Source: Leeuwenhoekiella nanhaiensis | Lineage (GTDB): Bacteria > Bacteroidota > Bacteroidia > Flavobacteriales > Flavobacteriaceae | Assembly: GCF_002744755.1 (NCBI RefSeq) | Contig: NZ_KZ319296.1 | Location: 1 to 64,000 of the forward strand | Reading direction: 5' to 3' | DNA: 64,000 bases | Shown here: in pieces, positions 1 to 8,457 of the stretch | How positions within the stretch are numbered: the stretch's first letter is position 1 | How the letters are laid out: every line of letters begins with the position of its first letter | Notes under the pieces: model-generated | Told to the model about the DNA's origin: nothing | The model's database searches: none | What the model saw: the letters and a program-made list of their open reading frames with translations, nothing else | Position numbers and translations under genes: made by a program

Positions 1-52
1 TTTATGATTTACCAATATGTCAACAATATTAGCGCGAAACGCGCAGTTATTA

Positions 53-115
53 GTTAAAGGTTAAAAGTTATAGGTTTTAAAAACTCATAACTCAACACTT
101 AAGACTCCTAACTAA
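53..115. repeat. 23S-5S spacer with latent 7-bp period
   Basis: Nine consecutive diverged heptamers can be read here in one unbroken register, beginning GTTAAAG, GTTAAAA, GTTATAG, GTTTTAA and ending AGACTCC, TAACTAA. The tract fills the spacer just upstream of 5S rRNA. No gene is visible in bases 1-121. It belongs with the other heptamer tracts of the window. Confidence 0.6.
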
Positions 116-121
116 ATTTTT

Positions 122-229
122 AAGGTGGTTATAGCGACGGGGCTCACCTCTTACCATTCCGAACAGAGTAGTTAAGCCCGTTAGCGCCGATGGTACTGCA
201 TCTCGTGGGAGAGTAGGTCGCCGCCTTGT
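122..229 (+). rRNA. 5S ribosomal RNA
   Basis: The sequence has the Bacteroidota 5S pattern: a closing stem formed by AAGGTGGT at the 5' end and GCCGCCTT at the 3' end, the conserved loop A/B segment with CCATTCCGAACAGAG, and the GATGGTACTGC block followed by GTGGGAGAGTAGGTCG. At about 108 nt it fits the family length. It lies at the left edge and is followed at once by a terminator, so it is most likely the last gene of an rRNA operon whose 23S gene is outside the window. The exact ends are judged from stem pairing and may be off by a few bases. Confidence 0.95.
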
Positions 230-234
230 TTTAA

Positions 235-268
235 AGTCCGCATCAGTTTATGATGCGGACTTTTTTTA
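235..268 (+). terminator. rRNA operon terminator
   Basis: A perfect 11-bp stem (AGTCCGCATCA / TGATGCGGACT) with a 5-nt loop is followed by seven T residues. It starts 6 nt after the end of 5S rRNA and ends the rRNA operon. Confidence 0.93.
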
Positions 269-269
269 T

Positions 270-827
270 GCACTAAACTCAGAGTTTAGATATGAGATCT
301 GAGACATTAGATGTGAGACTAAAGACTGGAGATCTGACCTTGAATTTTAAACCTTCAACTTTGAATGAGATCTGCGTTAGGGATTGCAGTGGAAATCCTT
401 TTAAACACAACAGGTGTTTAAAAGATTGAAACGAAAAGCCTGCCTACCGGCAAAGGCAGGCCTGTCCCGAAGGGAACGCCCTGAAAAAATAAATACGAAA
501 TTAGTAATATAAAATCAGTTAGCAGTCGCAGTGTGCAGTTTACTGGTAAGAGGTAAGTGGTTAAAAGTAGAATGTAGCAAATACAAAATTAGAAGTACAA
601 AATCATTCTTATTTCTAAAGTCCGCATTCAGAGTTATCAAAGTCAGAGTCTTTCTGGTTGCAGGTTTTAGATGGGGTGAAAGTCAAAAAGTAACAGGTGA
701 AAAGTGTAAAAAACAAAATGCACTTTAAATAATATCTTAAAAACTCGATTGGAGTACGTGGGATGTTTGTCTTTTTTTACTAATTTATCCCTATAAGACC
801 TTCCCTACAGTCTGCAAGACCTATTAC
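270..827. other. Gene-free region of decayed heptamer repeats
   Basis: No credible gene is seen; the only longer frame (531-728) has neither family signature nor signal peptide. Bases 281-364 hold twelve consecutive diverged heptamers in register, most starting AGA or AC (AGAGTTT, AGATATG, AGATCTG, AGACATT and so on). Bases 511-541 carry a CAGT-rich tract nearly identical to one at 8232-8262. A GC-rich stretch around 438-480 contains an imperfect inverted repeat built on GCCTGCC/GGCAGGC. The promoter of the gene at 828 must lie in the right part of this region, but no clear consensus box was found. Confidence 0.6.
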
Positions 828-3635
828 ATGACTTATTTCAAATTTCTGCTTGGCCTGTTGTTTCTGTTGACAGCTAATGCCTATGCACAGGAGGCTGTGC
901 TCAAGGGAAAACTTTTAGACGATGAGGGTAATCCCCTGCCCGGTGCGGTCGTGCAGGTAAAAGGTACGCCCAGGGGAGTGCAAACTGATTTTGATGGTAT
1001 TTATACCATTACCTGCGAGATAGGAGATACTCTTGTAATTACCTATGTGGGTTACGCTACACGCGAAATACCAGTTACCGCAGCTATGTTTGATGCAGCA
1101 GATGTTACAATGCAACAGCTGAGAACGGCTGTAGCACCCATCCGCAATTCAGCCTATGAGCAGGCTATAAGGCAAAACAACCCGTCTTTTCATGGTATTC
1201 CTGATTTGAATTCCTCCACATTAACCTATACCGTTAACCGAAAGTATTTTGATGTAAATCGCATTAAAGCCATTAGCAAACAGGATAGTGTGGTGCGCCT
1301 ATTTACCTTTGCAGATGAGGCTTTTTTTGAAATTGGGGTGAGTCAACGCTCGGGATTGCAATATGTGTCTGATCGTAATCTGCATCAAACGCAAAACCGG
1401 TATGCTCAGGGGCGTCCGGTTGATGGTAGCCTGACCTACAGGGGGCCGGAGACGGGTGAGCTATTCAGCTACGGACCTTTACTCAGCAATCTGGAGTATG
1501 ATGGTACTACGTATCCCTACGATCGTAATGGCAAACCCGTGGCAGCAGGACAGGGCTCGGGAATGCCTGTAAAGCCCTATTCCAATTCAGTTTTCAATAC
1601 CGGATTTAATACGGCTACGTCTACTAAAGTGTCGGTTTATTACGATATCCACAAACTGGAACTCGATCTCGCAAATGGTACGCAACGGGATCTTTTCGAT
1701 CAGGACCGGAATGTCTATAACCGAATTAGTCTGGGATATCAAAAAAACTCCGGTACCTTTCCCTATACGTTTAAGGCCGGTTACAATACCTCCAAAACCG
1801 GAAATGCGAATCTCAACGCATTGCATAACCAGATTTACTATAGCAGTTTAATCACCCCGCCCAGCTTTTCAAACACGCAGGGTAATCGTTTTGATAACGG
1901 GATGCAGCGCAGTTTTAGCCCGGGCAATTTCAACAATCCCTATTGGTTACTTCAAACCAATCAAAACCAAATCACTCAGGATGCCTTTAGCCTGCAGGGA
2001 AATGCTGCGTATCAGGGTGAAAAATTCCATTTGAGATTGAAGGCGTATTATGATAAGTCGGGCGAGGAGCAGGAAGTAAATCTCCCCCCGGGTACTGCAG
2101 GTTTTGCCGCAGGTTTGCGTACTCAAAAAGATTTTGAAAGTCAAAACCTCAATACCGAAGCAAAGGTAGCGTGGAGCGATCTGTATATTACTGATTTTTT
2201 GAATTTTAATCCTTCGGCTAGCCTGCACTATGCTTATAGCGCCTTGGACTTTGATTTTCAAGAAACAGGCAGCATCTCTACCCAACGTATGGAAAACCCC
2301 TCAAAGTCAACCCTGCAAATGCTCAACACCCTAAGAGCCGATGCCGATTTCTACGACTTTAATTTTAGCCTTACCTTGCAGCAAAAGTTCTTTACCAGCT
2401 CCCTGCAGGGAAGCGCCTGGTGGCTTCCTGATTTTATTTTAAAAGCAAATCTGGGTGGTCTGTTCTACAGTGACTTTGTAAGGCAACTGAACTTTACAGC
2501 GGCCTACAGCAAAAATGTGGGCGATCTTTCACTCTATTATTCCAATTACGGGTACAACAGTCTTAACCTTCAGCTTGCAGAAAGTCAGCAGTACACCACT
2601 AATGCTGATTTATTTAACAATTCGGCCTTAAATCTGGAAGCTATTACCGATTTTGATCTCAGCCTGGAAGCGAATTTATGGTCACAGGTAGCGGTCAATC
2701 TGAATTATTACCGCACAACTACCGAAAACGCGATATTTCCTGTTTTTGAAGCCGGTAGCTGGCAACTTAAGAATATCGCCAGTCTGCGCGATGCGGGATT
2801 CGAAGCAACCATTGAACTGGATACGTACCACTACTCTGATAAAAGAAATTTTAGGTATAGCACCGCTTTTAGTTTTAGTACGCATAATCCAGTGGTACTT
2901 GGTTTAAAAAATGCTAATGCCGGAAGAATACCCCTTGCCGGATTTGAAGAGATTTCACAAAATTTAATTACAGGTCAACCCATTAGCGTTTTGTACGGCT
3001 CTGCTTATTTACGGGATGCGCAGGGCAATCTGCTTATAGCGGCCGACGGGTTCCCGTTTACAGCTGTTGAACCTCAAATTCTGGGAGATCCCATACCCGA
3101 TTTTAATCTGGGCTGGAGCAACACACTGCGTTATAAAAAGTTTTTGCTGCAGTTTAAGTTAGACTGGCAGCAGGGCGGTAAGGTGTGGAATGGTACGCAA
3201 CAGGTTTTAAACTATCTGGGCACCTCACAGGAGTCTGCCCGGGACCGAACCCTTACCAATTATATTTTTGACGGGATTGCACCAGATGGTACGCCCAATA
3301 CCCGACCTGTCGCTTTTGCACCGGTTGATGCACCAGTTACAAGCAATCGTTGGGTGCGCTATGGCTATGCAGGGGTTGCCGAAGCGGCTATTGCCGACGG
3401 GAGTTTTCTTAATCTGCAAAACCTAAGTCTTACTTACGAACTCAAACAGGAGCAGACCGATTTATTCAAAGAACTTAGTCTGAGTCTGTATGGTAACAAT
3501 TTATGGAATAGCGCCGGTTTTCAAGGAGCAAATCCGTACAGTAATTTATTCGGCACTACTGCCGGGAATGCGCTCCATTACTTCAATATGCCGCTGGCTG
3601 CGGAAGTGGGTATTCATTTAAATTTTAAAATCTAA
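828..3635 (+). CDS. SusC-like outer-membrane barrel lacking a plug domain
   Basis: A 935-residue protein with a Sec signal peptide (residues 1-20, cut after NAYA) and a carboxypeptidase-regulatory-like beta domain at about 22-108 (EGNPLPGAVVQVKGT, TDFDGIY). In SusC proteins the plug domain comes next, with its EVVVVGYG start and NVLxGRxAGV motif; none of this is visible here. The rest looks like the SusC barrel, including a typical C-terminal part (QPISVLYGSAY, GDPIPDFNLGW, DWQQGGKVWNGT, LNFLGT-type) and a terminal beta strand ending NFKI. Its TAA overlaps the next gene's ATG by one base (TAATG), so the two are translationally coupled. The next protein carries a complete plug. No SusD gene is adjacent. 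Role inferred: outer-membrane pore paired with the A2M. Confidence 0.85.
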   Translation: MTYFKFLLGLLFLLTANAYAQEAVLKGKLLDDEGNPLPGAVVQVKGTPRGVQTDFDGIYTITCEIGDTLVITYVGYATREIPVTAAMFDAADVTMQQLRTAVAPIRNSAYEQAIRQNNPSFHGIPDLNSSTLTYTVNRKYFDVNRIKAISKQDSVVRLFTFADEAFFEIGVSQRSGLQYVSDRNLHQTQNRYAQGRPVDGSLTYRGPETGELFSYGPLLSNLEYDGTTYPYDRNGKPVAAGQGSGMPVKPYSNSVFNTGFNTATSTKVSVYYDIHKLELDLANGTQRDLFDQDRNVYNRISLGYQKNSGTFPYTFKAGYNTSKTGNANLNALHNQIYYSSLITPPSFSNTQGNRFDNGMQRSFSPGNFNNPYWLLQTNQNQITQDAFSLQGNAAYQGEKFHLRLKAYYDKSGEEQEVNLPPGTAGFAAGLRTQKDFESQNLNTEAKVAWSDLYITDFLNFNPSASLHYAYSALDFDFQETGSISTQRMENPSKSTLQMLNTLRADADFYDFNFSLTLQQKFFTSSLQGSAWWLPDFILKANLGGLFYSDFVRQLNFTAAYSKNVGDLSLYYSNYGYNSLNLQLAESQQYTTNADLFNNSALNLEAITDFDLSLEANLWSQVAVNLNYYRTTTENAIFPVFEAGSWQLKNIASLRDAGFEATIELDTYHYSDKRNFRYSTAFSFSTHNPVVLGLKNANAGRIPLAGFEEISQNLITGQPISVLYGSAYLRDAQGNLLIAADGFPFTAVEPQILGDPIPDFNLGWSNTLRYKKFLLQFKLDWQQGGKVWNGTQQVLNYLGTSQESARDRTLTNYIFDGIAPDGTPNTRPVAFAPVDAPVTSNRWVRYGYAGVAEAAIADGSFLNLQNLSLTYELKQEQTDLFKELSLSLYGNNLWNSAGFQGANPYSNLFGTTAGNALHYFNMPLAAEVGIHLNFKI

Positions 3636-6600
3636 TGCGTCAGTATAGTTCTTTTTACAGATGGGTTGTTTTACTGCTTATTTGCGGTATATCGGGTAGC
3701 ATAGCCGCTCAGGAGTTTCATGCGGTTGAAAAAATGTACACGCATACAGACCGGCCCTTTTATTTTCCGGGAGAGATCATTTGGTTTAAAACCTATGCGG
3801 TTGATGAAACCAATATGCCTTCGGCTATAAGTGATGTATTGGTTACCGAACTGATCTCACCGGCGGGAGATGTGGTGCAAACCAAACGCTACTATCTCAA
3901 TCTGGGATACGCCTATGGCGAGTTTCAGTTAAAAAAAGAGTGGGTAGGGGGTATTTATACGCTACGCAGTTACAGCCAGTATATGCGTAATCAGGGCGAA
4001 GAATCTTTTTTTACAAAAGAAATAACCGTGCAAAAAGTCGTGGTGCCACAATTGCTGGTTGAGTTTGAGTTTGACCGGGAAGCCTATGGTAAAGGCAGTA
4101 TGGTAAGTGCTGATTATGCGCTCGAAGATCTTAACAATAAGCCCTTAGCCGGTGCTGATCTAATAGCCTCTTTATACCTGAACGGTCAGGTTGTAGCTGA
4201 GCAAAACCTAAAAACTCAGGCAGACGGGAAACAAAAAATAGGTTTCCGGCTTCCCGATGATTTAAATACCCTGGATGCCGTGGTGGTGGTACAGGCTTCA
4301 TATCAGGGTGTTGCAGAATCAATCTCTCGTAGTATCCCGGTACTTTTAGATAAGCTGGACCTCCAATTTATGCCGGAGGGCGGGAAACTGATATTAGGAA
4401 ATCTTAACCGGGTGGCTTTTAAAGCCCTTGATCCCTTTGGAAGACCTGCAGATGTGAGCGGCAGTATTGTAGATGAAACCGGAAAATCCATTGTACCCTT
4501 TAGCAGTTACCATGATGGTATGGGAAGTGTGCTTTTAAATCCTGCAACAGGAAAGCGCTATTTCGCGCAGATTAAAAAGCCTTTTGAGTCTGATTTTCTT
4601 TATGAGTTGCCCAAAACGGTTCTTATGGGAGCTAAATTGAGTATGGTAAAGCAGGAACAGGGTGACCTGACCTTTGAAGTATTTACAACTGCTAAACTCA
4701 AAGGAAAACTCGTTTTAACAACAGCAGCGCAACAGCATCTGGAAACCCGGGAACTATCGGTTGAAGCGGGAACAACCAGCCTGCGTATTCCTGTAACCCG
4801 ATATGCCCGAGGGATGGTTAAACTGCAATTAAAGGATCGCGTAGGCATCATCCTAAGCGAACGACTTGTATTTATCAATTCTGAAAAAGGTCTGCAGATT
4901 CATTTAAAACCTGATCAGGAACGCTATTTACCCAGAGAGCCGGTTAATCTCGAGATCAGCACAACAGATGCTGAAGGCAATCCACTGAGCAGTAACCTGT
5001 CTATTGCGATGGTAGACAATGCCTTACTTACTTTAGCCGATGATAAGCAAGATCGAATAGACAGCTATCTGTTAATGAGCAGTGAACTTCACGGTGACAT
5101 TCACGAGCCTGCATTTTATTTTGATACGAAAGAACCCAAACAATCTGAAGCTCTTGATTTAATAATGCTTACCCACGGCTGGCGCGATTATTTACAAAAT
5201 CCCGTATCAAAAGCCAAGGGACTAAAATACAATCCCGAGCGTAAAGATATCGTATACGGTCGCATTGAAAACAGGGAGGGAGAACCTGTAGCGGCAAACG
5301 TACTGGTACTGGATCGTAATGGGAAAAAAATACTCACGTTTAAAACAGATGCTCAGGGGAACTTTCAATTTAAGCCGGGTGCCGTTAACTACTACGTAGT
5401 CGCTGCGTATACTGATGACAGGCAGGTATTGCGTATCAATCTGGATGAAACGCTTGAACAAAAATACGGGAATACTGATTTTATTTTCAACAGAAATCAA
5501 CCCGAGAAAAAGACTCCCGAAGTAAAACTAAATGAGCCTGTATCTCCTTTAGCCCAACCTTTACGCGAGCGCGCCCTGGACTTAAGTCTGTCTGCTGATC
5601 AAGCCGCACTTGATGAAGTTGTGGTCGTGGGTTATGGGGTGTCTGAACGAGCCAGTGCAGTGGGAGCTGTTCGCGTTATTACCAGTGAAGAGCTTAACGG
5701 GGCAACCGGCAGTGCTGCTCAGGTATTGCAAGGCCGTGCTGCCGGTGTACAGATTACAGGGGCTAACGGTGCTGCAAATACTCAGATCAGCATTCGCGGT
5801 ACAGCCAGTATACGAGGAGATAACAACCCCCTGATTATTTTAGATGGTTCACCGGTAAGTACGGGTGCCGGGTCAAATGATTTTAACCTATCCCAACTTG
5901 ATGCGGCACAAATTGAAAGCGTAAGCGTGGTTAAAGGGGCAGCAGCTACCGCGCTCTACGGTACCCGTGGTGCAAACGGGGTGATTTTGATAACCACCAA
6001 AAACAGAAATTACGGTAATAACAAAACCCTGTTTTCCCAGAAATATAAAAATTATTCAGTTACTGAAGTCTATGATAGCAACACTACCGTTGAGCTTGAT
6101 CAGCCTATGCGGTTTTATATGCCGGTATATGATGTGAAGAATCAACCCGAAGCGCGTACTGATTTTAGAAAAACCCTGTATTGGAATCCGGTAGTTCAAA
6201 CTGATGCAGCAGGTAAGGCCAGTCTTCGCTTTTACAATTCAGACGCACTGACTTCGTTTAAGATTATTGCCGAAGGTGTCGCAGCCACGGGTAGATTAGG
6301 ACATGCTGAACAGGCGTACAGCGTCTCCAAAGTCCTGCGGATGGATGTTAAGTTGCCGGCATACGCCAGTATAGGCGATACCTTGCAGATTCCATTGCGT
6401 ATTAGTAATGAAAGTTCTAAAGCTAAAAGCTTGAGCCTGGACCTTCAGTTTACTGAAGAATTAGCACTTCTTAATGCTTCTGAGGTGCCTGATAATCTTG
6501 TGCTTCCGGCAAATTCTTTCAAGGTAATCGAACTCCGTTTCGTTCCTCTTAAAGCAGGTTCATCGGTACAATTGAGCGCGTCGGTCAAGGGGGAAACCGG

Positions 6601-8224
6601 TTCAGATTCCTTTAGAGAAACCCTTAGTGTGGTAAGTCCGTTTTTCCCGGTAGAAACCAGTATTAGTGATGCTAAAACCGGAAACTACAGCTTTGATATT
6701 GTAAATGCGGTACCCGGCAGCCTTGAAGGGGATTTTACGCTTTATGTGGATGTGGTGGGAGAAGCGATGAATGGGGTTGCCGGTATGATCAGTAAGCCTT
6801 ACGGTTGTTTTGAACAAACCTCTTCAGCCACCTATCCCAATGTGATGGTACTTCAATATTTAAAAGCCACAGGAAAATCCAGTCCCTCAATTGAAAAACA
6901 GGCGCTAGATTATATTGAGGAAGGTTATAAAAGACTTATAAGTTTTGAAACCAAGGAAGGTGGTTTTGAATGGTTTGGTAAAACACCCCCACACCAGACC
7001 TTAACCGCTTTTGGTGTTCTGGAGTTTACCGAGATGAAAGCGGTATATCCCGGTGTAAACCAGGAAATGTTAGATCGTACGCTTAAATGGTTATTAAATC
7101 AGCGGGATGGTAAAGGTGGTTTTCACAAAAGCAAAAAAGGCTATGACAGTTTTGCAAGTTCGCCTCCATTAGTCGCCAACGCCTATATTGTTTATGCCCT
7201 GAGTGAAATAGGAGTGACTACAGAAATCACCGCGGAATATCAGCAAGCACTAAAAATGGCTTTAAGTTCTAAAGATGCGTATCAAATGGCTTTAATGGCA
7301 CTGGCAGCGCATAATTTTAAAGATACTGAAAGCTACAACCAGCTATTAGAATTACTGGTTGAACAATACGAAAGCACAGGATTTGAGTGGAAAACCGATG
7401 CGACCATCACGCGCTCTTACGGCGATGCCAAATACTTAGAGACCACGGCTTTTGTAATACTCGCTTTGTTGCGAGAAAATCAGAAAATCGATCTGGTTAC
7501 TCAAGGGGTAAAATATCTTGTTAGGAACAGAAAGCGTGGAACCTTTGGTAATACCCAAACCACGGTAATGTGTTTAAAGGCGCTACTGCATTACAATCAG
7601 GTACAAAGCGCTAAGGCTTTGGAGTCTGATTCCTATATCACCCTTAAGCTTAACGAACGTGAACTCGATTTAAAACAGGTAGCCCTAAAAGACGGAATAC
7701 TTAGATTAGATAGTATTGAAAAGTACCTTAAGCCCGGAAGCAACACGTTTAGCGTGCTGTTTTCAGATGCCGGTCTTACCTATCCCTTTACATTCAATTG
7801 CTCGTGGAAAAGTAGTTTGCCAGAGAATGCTAACGAAACTCCTGTACTACTTAAAACCACGATGGCAGAACTGATGGTCAGGAAAGGAGATTTGGCTCGT
7901 ATGGAGGTAGCGGTACAAAATACAGATACATTCGGTAAAGGTATGATTACGGCAATAGTGGGTATCCCTTCAGGAGCTTCGGTACAAGCCTATCAGCTGA
8001 AAGAACTGATGGAAGAGGAACAAATCGCTTATTACGAAGTGGTTGATAATTATGTGGTTTTGTACTGGCGCTCAATAGAAGCTTCTGAAATAAAACGCAT
8101 TAATCTCGACCTTAAAACCGATGTGGCGGGTACCTATACTGCTCCGGCGAGTACGGTTTATCCGTATTACGGGGAGGACTTTAAGTTTTGGACCAAAGGT
8201 GTTGAACTCAACATTGAAAATTAG
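3635..8224 (+). CDS. Alpha-2-macroglobulin with inserted TonB plug domain
   Basis: A 1529-residue exported protein (signal peptide 1-25, SIAA/QEF). It has macroglobulin-type beta domains from about residue 35 (YTHTDRPFYFPGEIIWFK, the MG2 signature), a carboxypeptidase-regulatory-like domain at about 533-610, then a full TonB receptor plug at about 659-785 (DEVVVVGYG, QVLQGRAAGVQI, IRGTASIRGDNNPLIILDG, ATALYGTRGANGVILITT). The A2M core follows (ARTDFRKTLYWNP, the thioester region PYGCFEQ with Cys1058 and Gln1061, and an alpha-toroid), so the thioester residues are kept, with Phe replacing the usual Gly. A2Ms trap proteases in a covalent cage. It is coupled to the plugless barrel upstream; I infer that the plug docks the A2M into that barrel. 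Confidence 0.9.
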   Translation: MRQYSSFYRWVVLLLICGISGSIAAQEFHAVEKMYTHTDRPFYFPGEIIWFKTYAVDETNMPSAISDVLVTELISPAGDVVQTKRYYLNLGYAYGEFQLKKEWVGGIYTLRSYSQYMRNQGEESFFTKEITVQKVVVPQLLVEFEFDREAYGKGSMVSADYALEDLNNKPLAGADLIASLYLNGQVVAEQNLKTQADGKQKIGFRLPDDLNTLDAVVVVQASYQGVAESISRSIPVLLDKLDLQFMPEGGKLILGNLNRVAFKALDPFGRPADVSGSIVDETGKSIVPFSSYHDGMGSVLLNPATGKRYFAQIKKPFESDFLYELPKTVLMGAKLSMVKQEQGDLTFEVFTTAKLKGKLVLTTAAQQHLETRELSVEAGTTSLRIPVTRYARGMVKLQLKDRVGIILSERLVFINSEKGLQIHLKPDQERYLPREPVNLEISTTDAEGNPLSSNLSIAMVDNALLTLADDKQDRIDSYLLMSSELHGDIHEPAFYFDTKEPKQSEALDLIMLTHGWRDYLQNPVSKAKGLKYNPERKDIVYGRIENREGEPVAANVLVLDRNGKKILTFKTDAQGNFQFKPGAVNYYVVAAYTDDRQVLRINLDETLEQKYGNTDFIFNRNQPEKKTPEVKLNEPVSPLAQPLRERALDLSLSADQAALDEVVVVGYGVSERASAVGAVRVITSEELNGATGSAAQVLQGRAAGVQITGANGAANTQISIRGTASIRGDNNPLIILDGSPVSTGAGSNDFNLSQLDAAQIESVSVVKGAAATALYGTRGANGVILITTKNRNYGNNKTLFSQKYKNYSVTEVYDSNTTVELDQPMRFYMPVYDVKNQPEARTDFRKTLYWNPVVQTDAAGKASLRFYNSDALTSFKIIAEGVAATGRLGHAEQAYSVSKVLRMDVKLPAYASIGDTLQIPLRISNESSKAKSLSLDLQFTEELALLNASEVPDNLVLPANSFKVIELRFVPLKAGSSVQLSASVKGETGSDSFRETLSVVSPFFPVETSISDAKTGNYSFDIVNAVPGSLEGDFTLYVDVVGEAMNGVAGMISKPYGCFEQTSSATYPNVMVLQYLKATGKSSPSIEKQALDYIEEGYKRLISFETKEGGFEWFGKTPPHQTLTAFGVLEFTEMKAVYPGVNQEMLDRTLKWLLNQRDGKGGFHKSKKGYDSFASSPPLVANAYIVYALSEIGVTTEITAEYQQALKMALSSKDAYQMALMALAAHNFKDTESYNQLLELLVEQYESTGFEWKTDATITRSYGDAKYLETTAFVILALLRENQKIDLVTQGVKYLVRNRKRGTFGNTQTTVMCLKALLHYNQVQSAKALESDSYITLKLNERELDLKQVALKDGILRLDSIEKYLKPGSNTFSVLFSDAGLTYPFTFNCSWKSSLPENANETPVLLKTTMAELMVRKGDLARMEVAVQNTDTFGKGMITAIVGIPSGASVQAYQLKELMEEEQIAYYEVVDNYVVLYWRSIEASEIKRINLDLKTDVAGTYTAPASTVYPYYGEDFKFWTKGVELNIEN

Positions 8225-8389
8225 AAATACAAGATCAGTTAGCAGTCGCAGCGGGCAGTTTATATAAGGTAGAGTGAGGAGTGCAGAGTGCAGGGTGTGG
8301 ATGTTGAACAAAGAACAAGGAATATACGTGTAAAGTATTTATAAATAAACGATTACACAGTTCAATGATTAAACACTTTTACACCTTAA

Positions 8390-8451
<62 letters not shown>

Positions 8452-8457
8452 TCCTTC

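Noticed and set aside
531-728. 65-codon frame
   Set aside because: No family, signal peptide or start context, and it lies in decayed repeats.
828-8224. A SusCD-type polysaccharide utilisation locus
   Set aside because: There is a SusC-like barrel but no SusD gene, no glycan enzymes next to it, and the coupled gene is an A2M.
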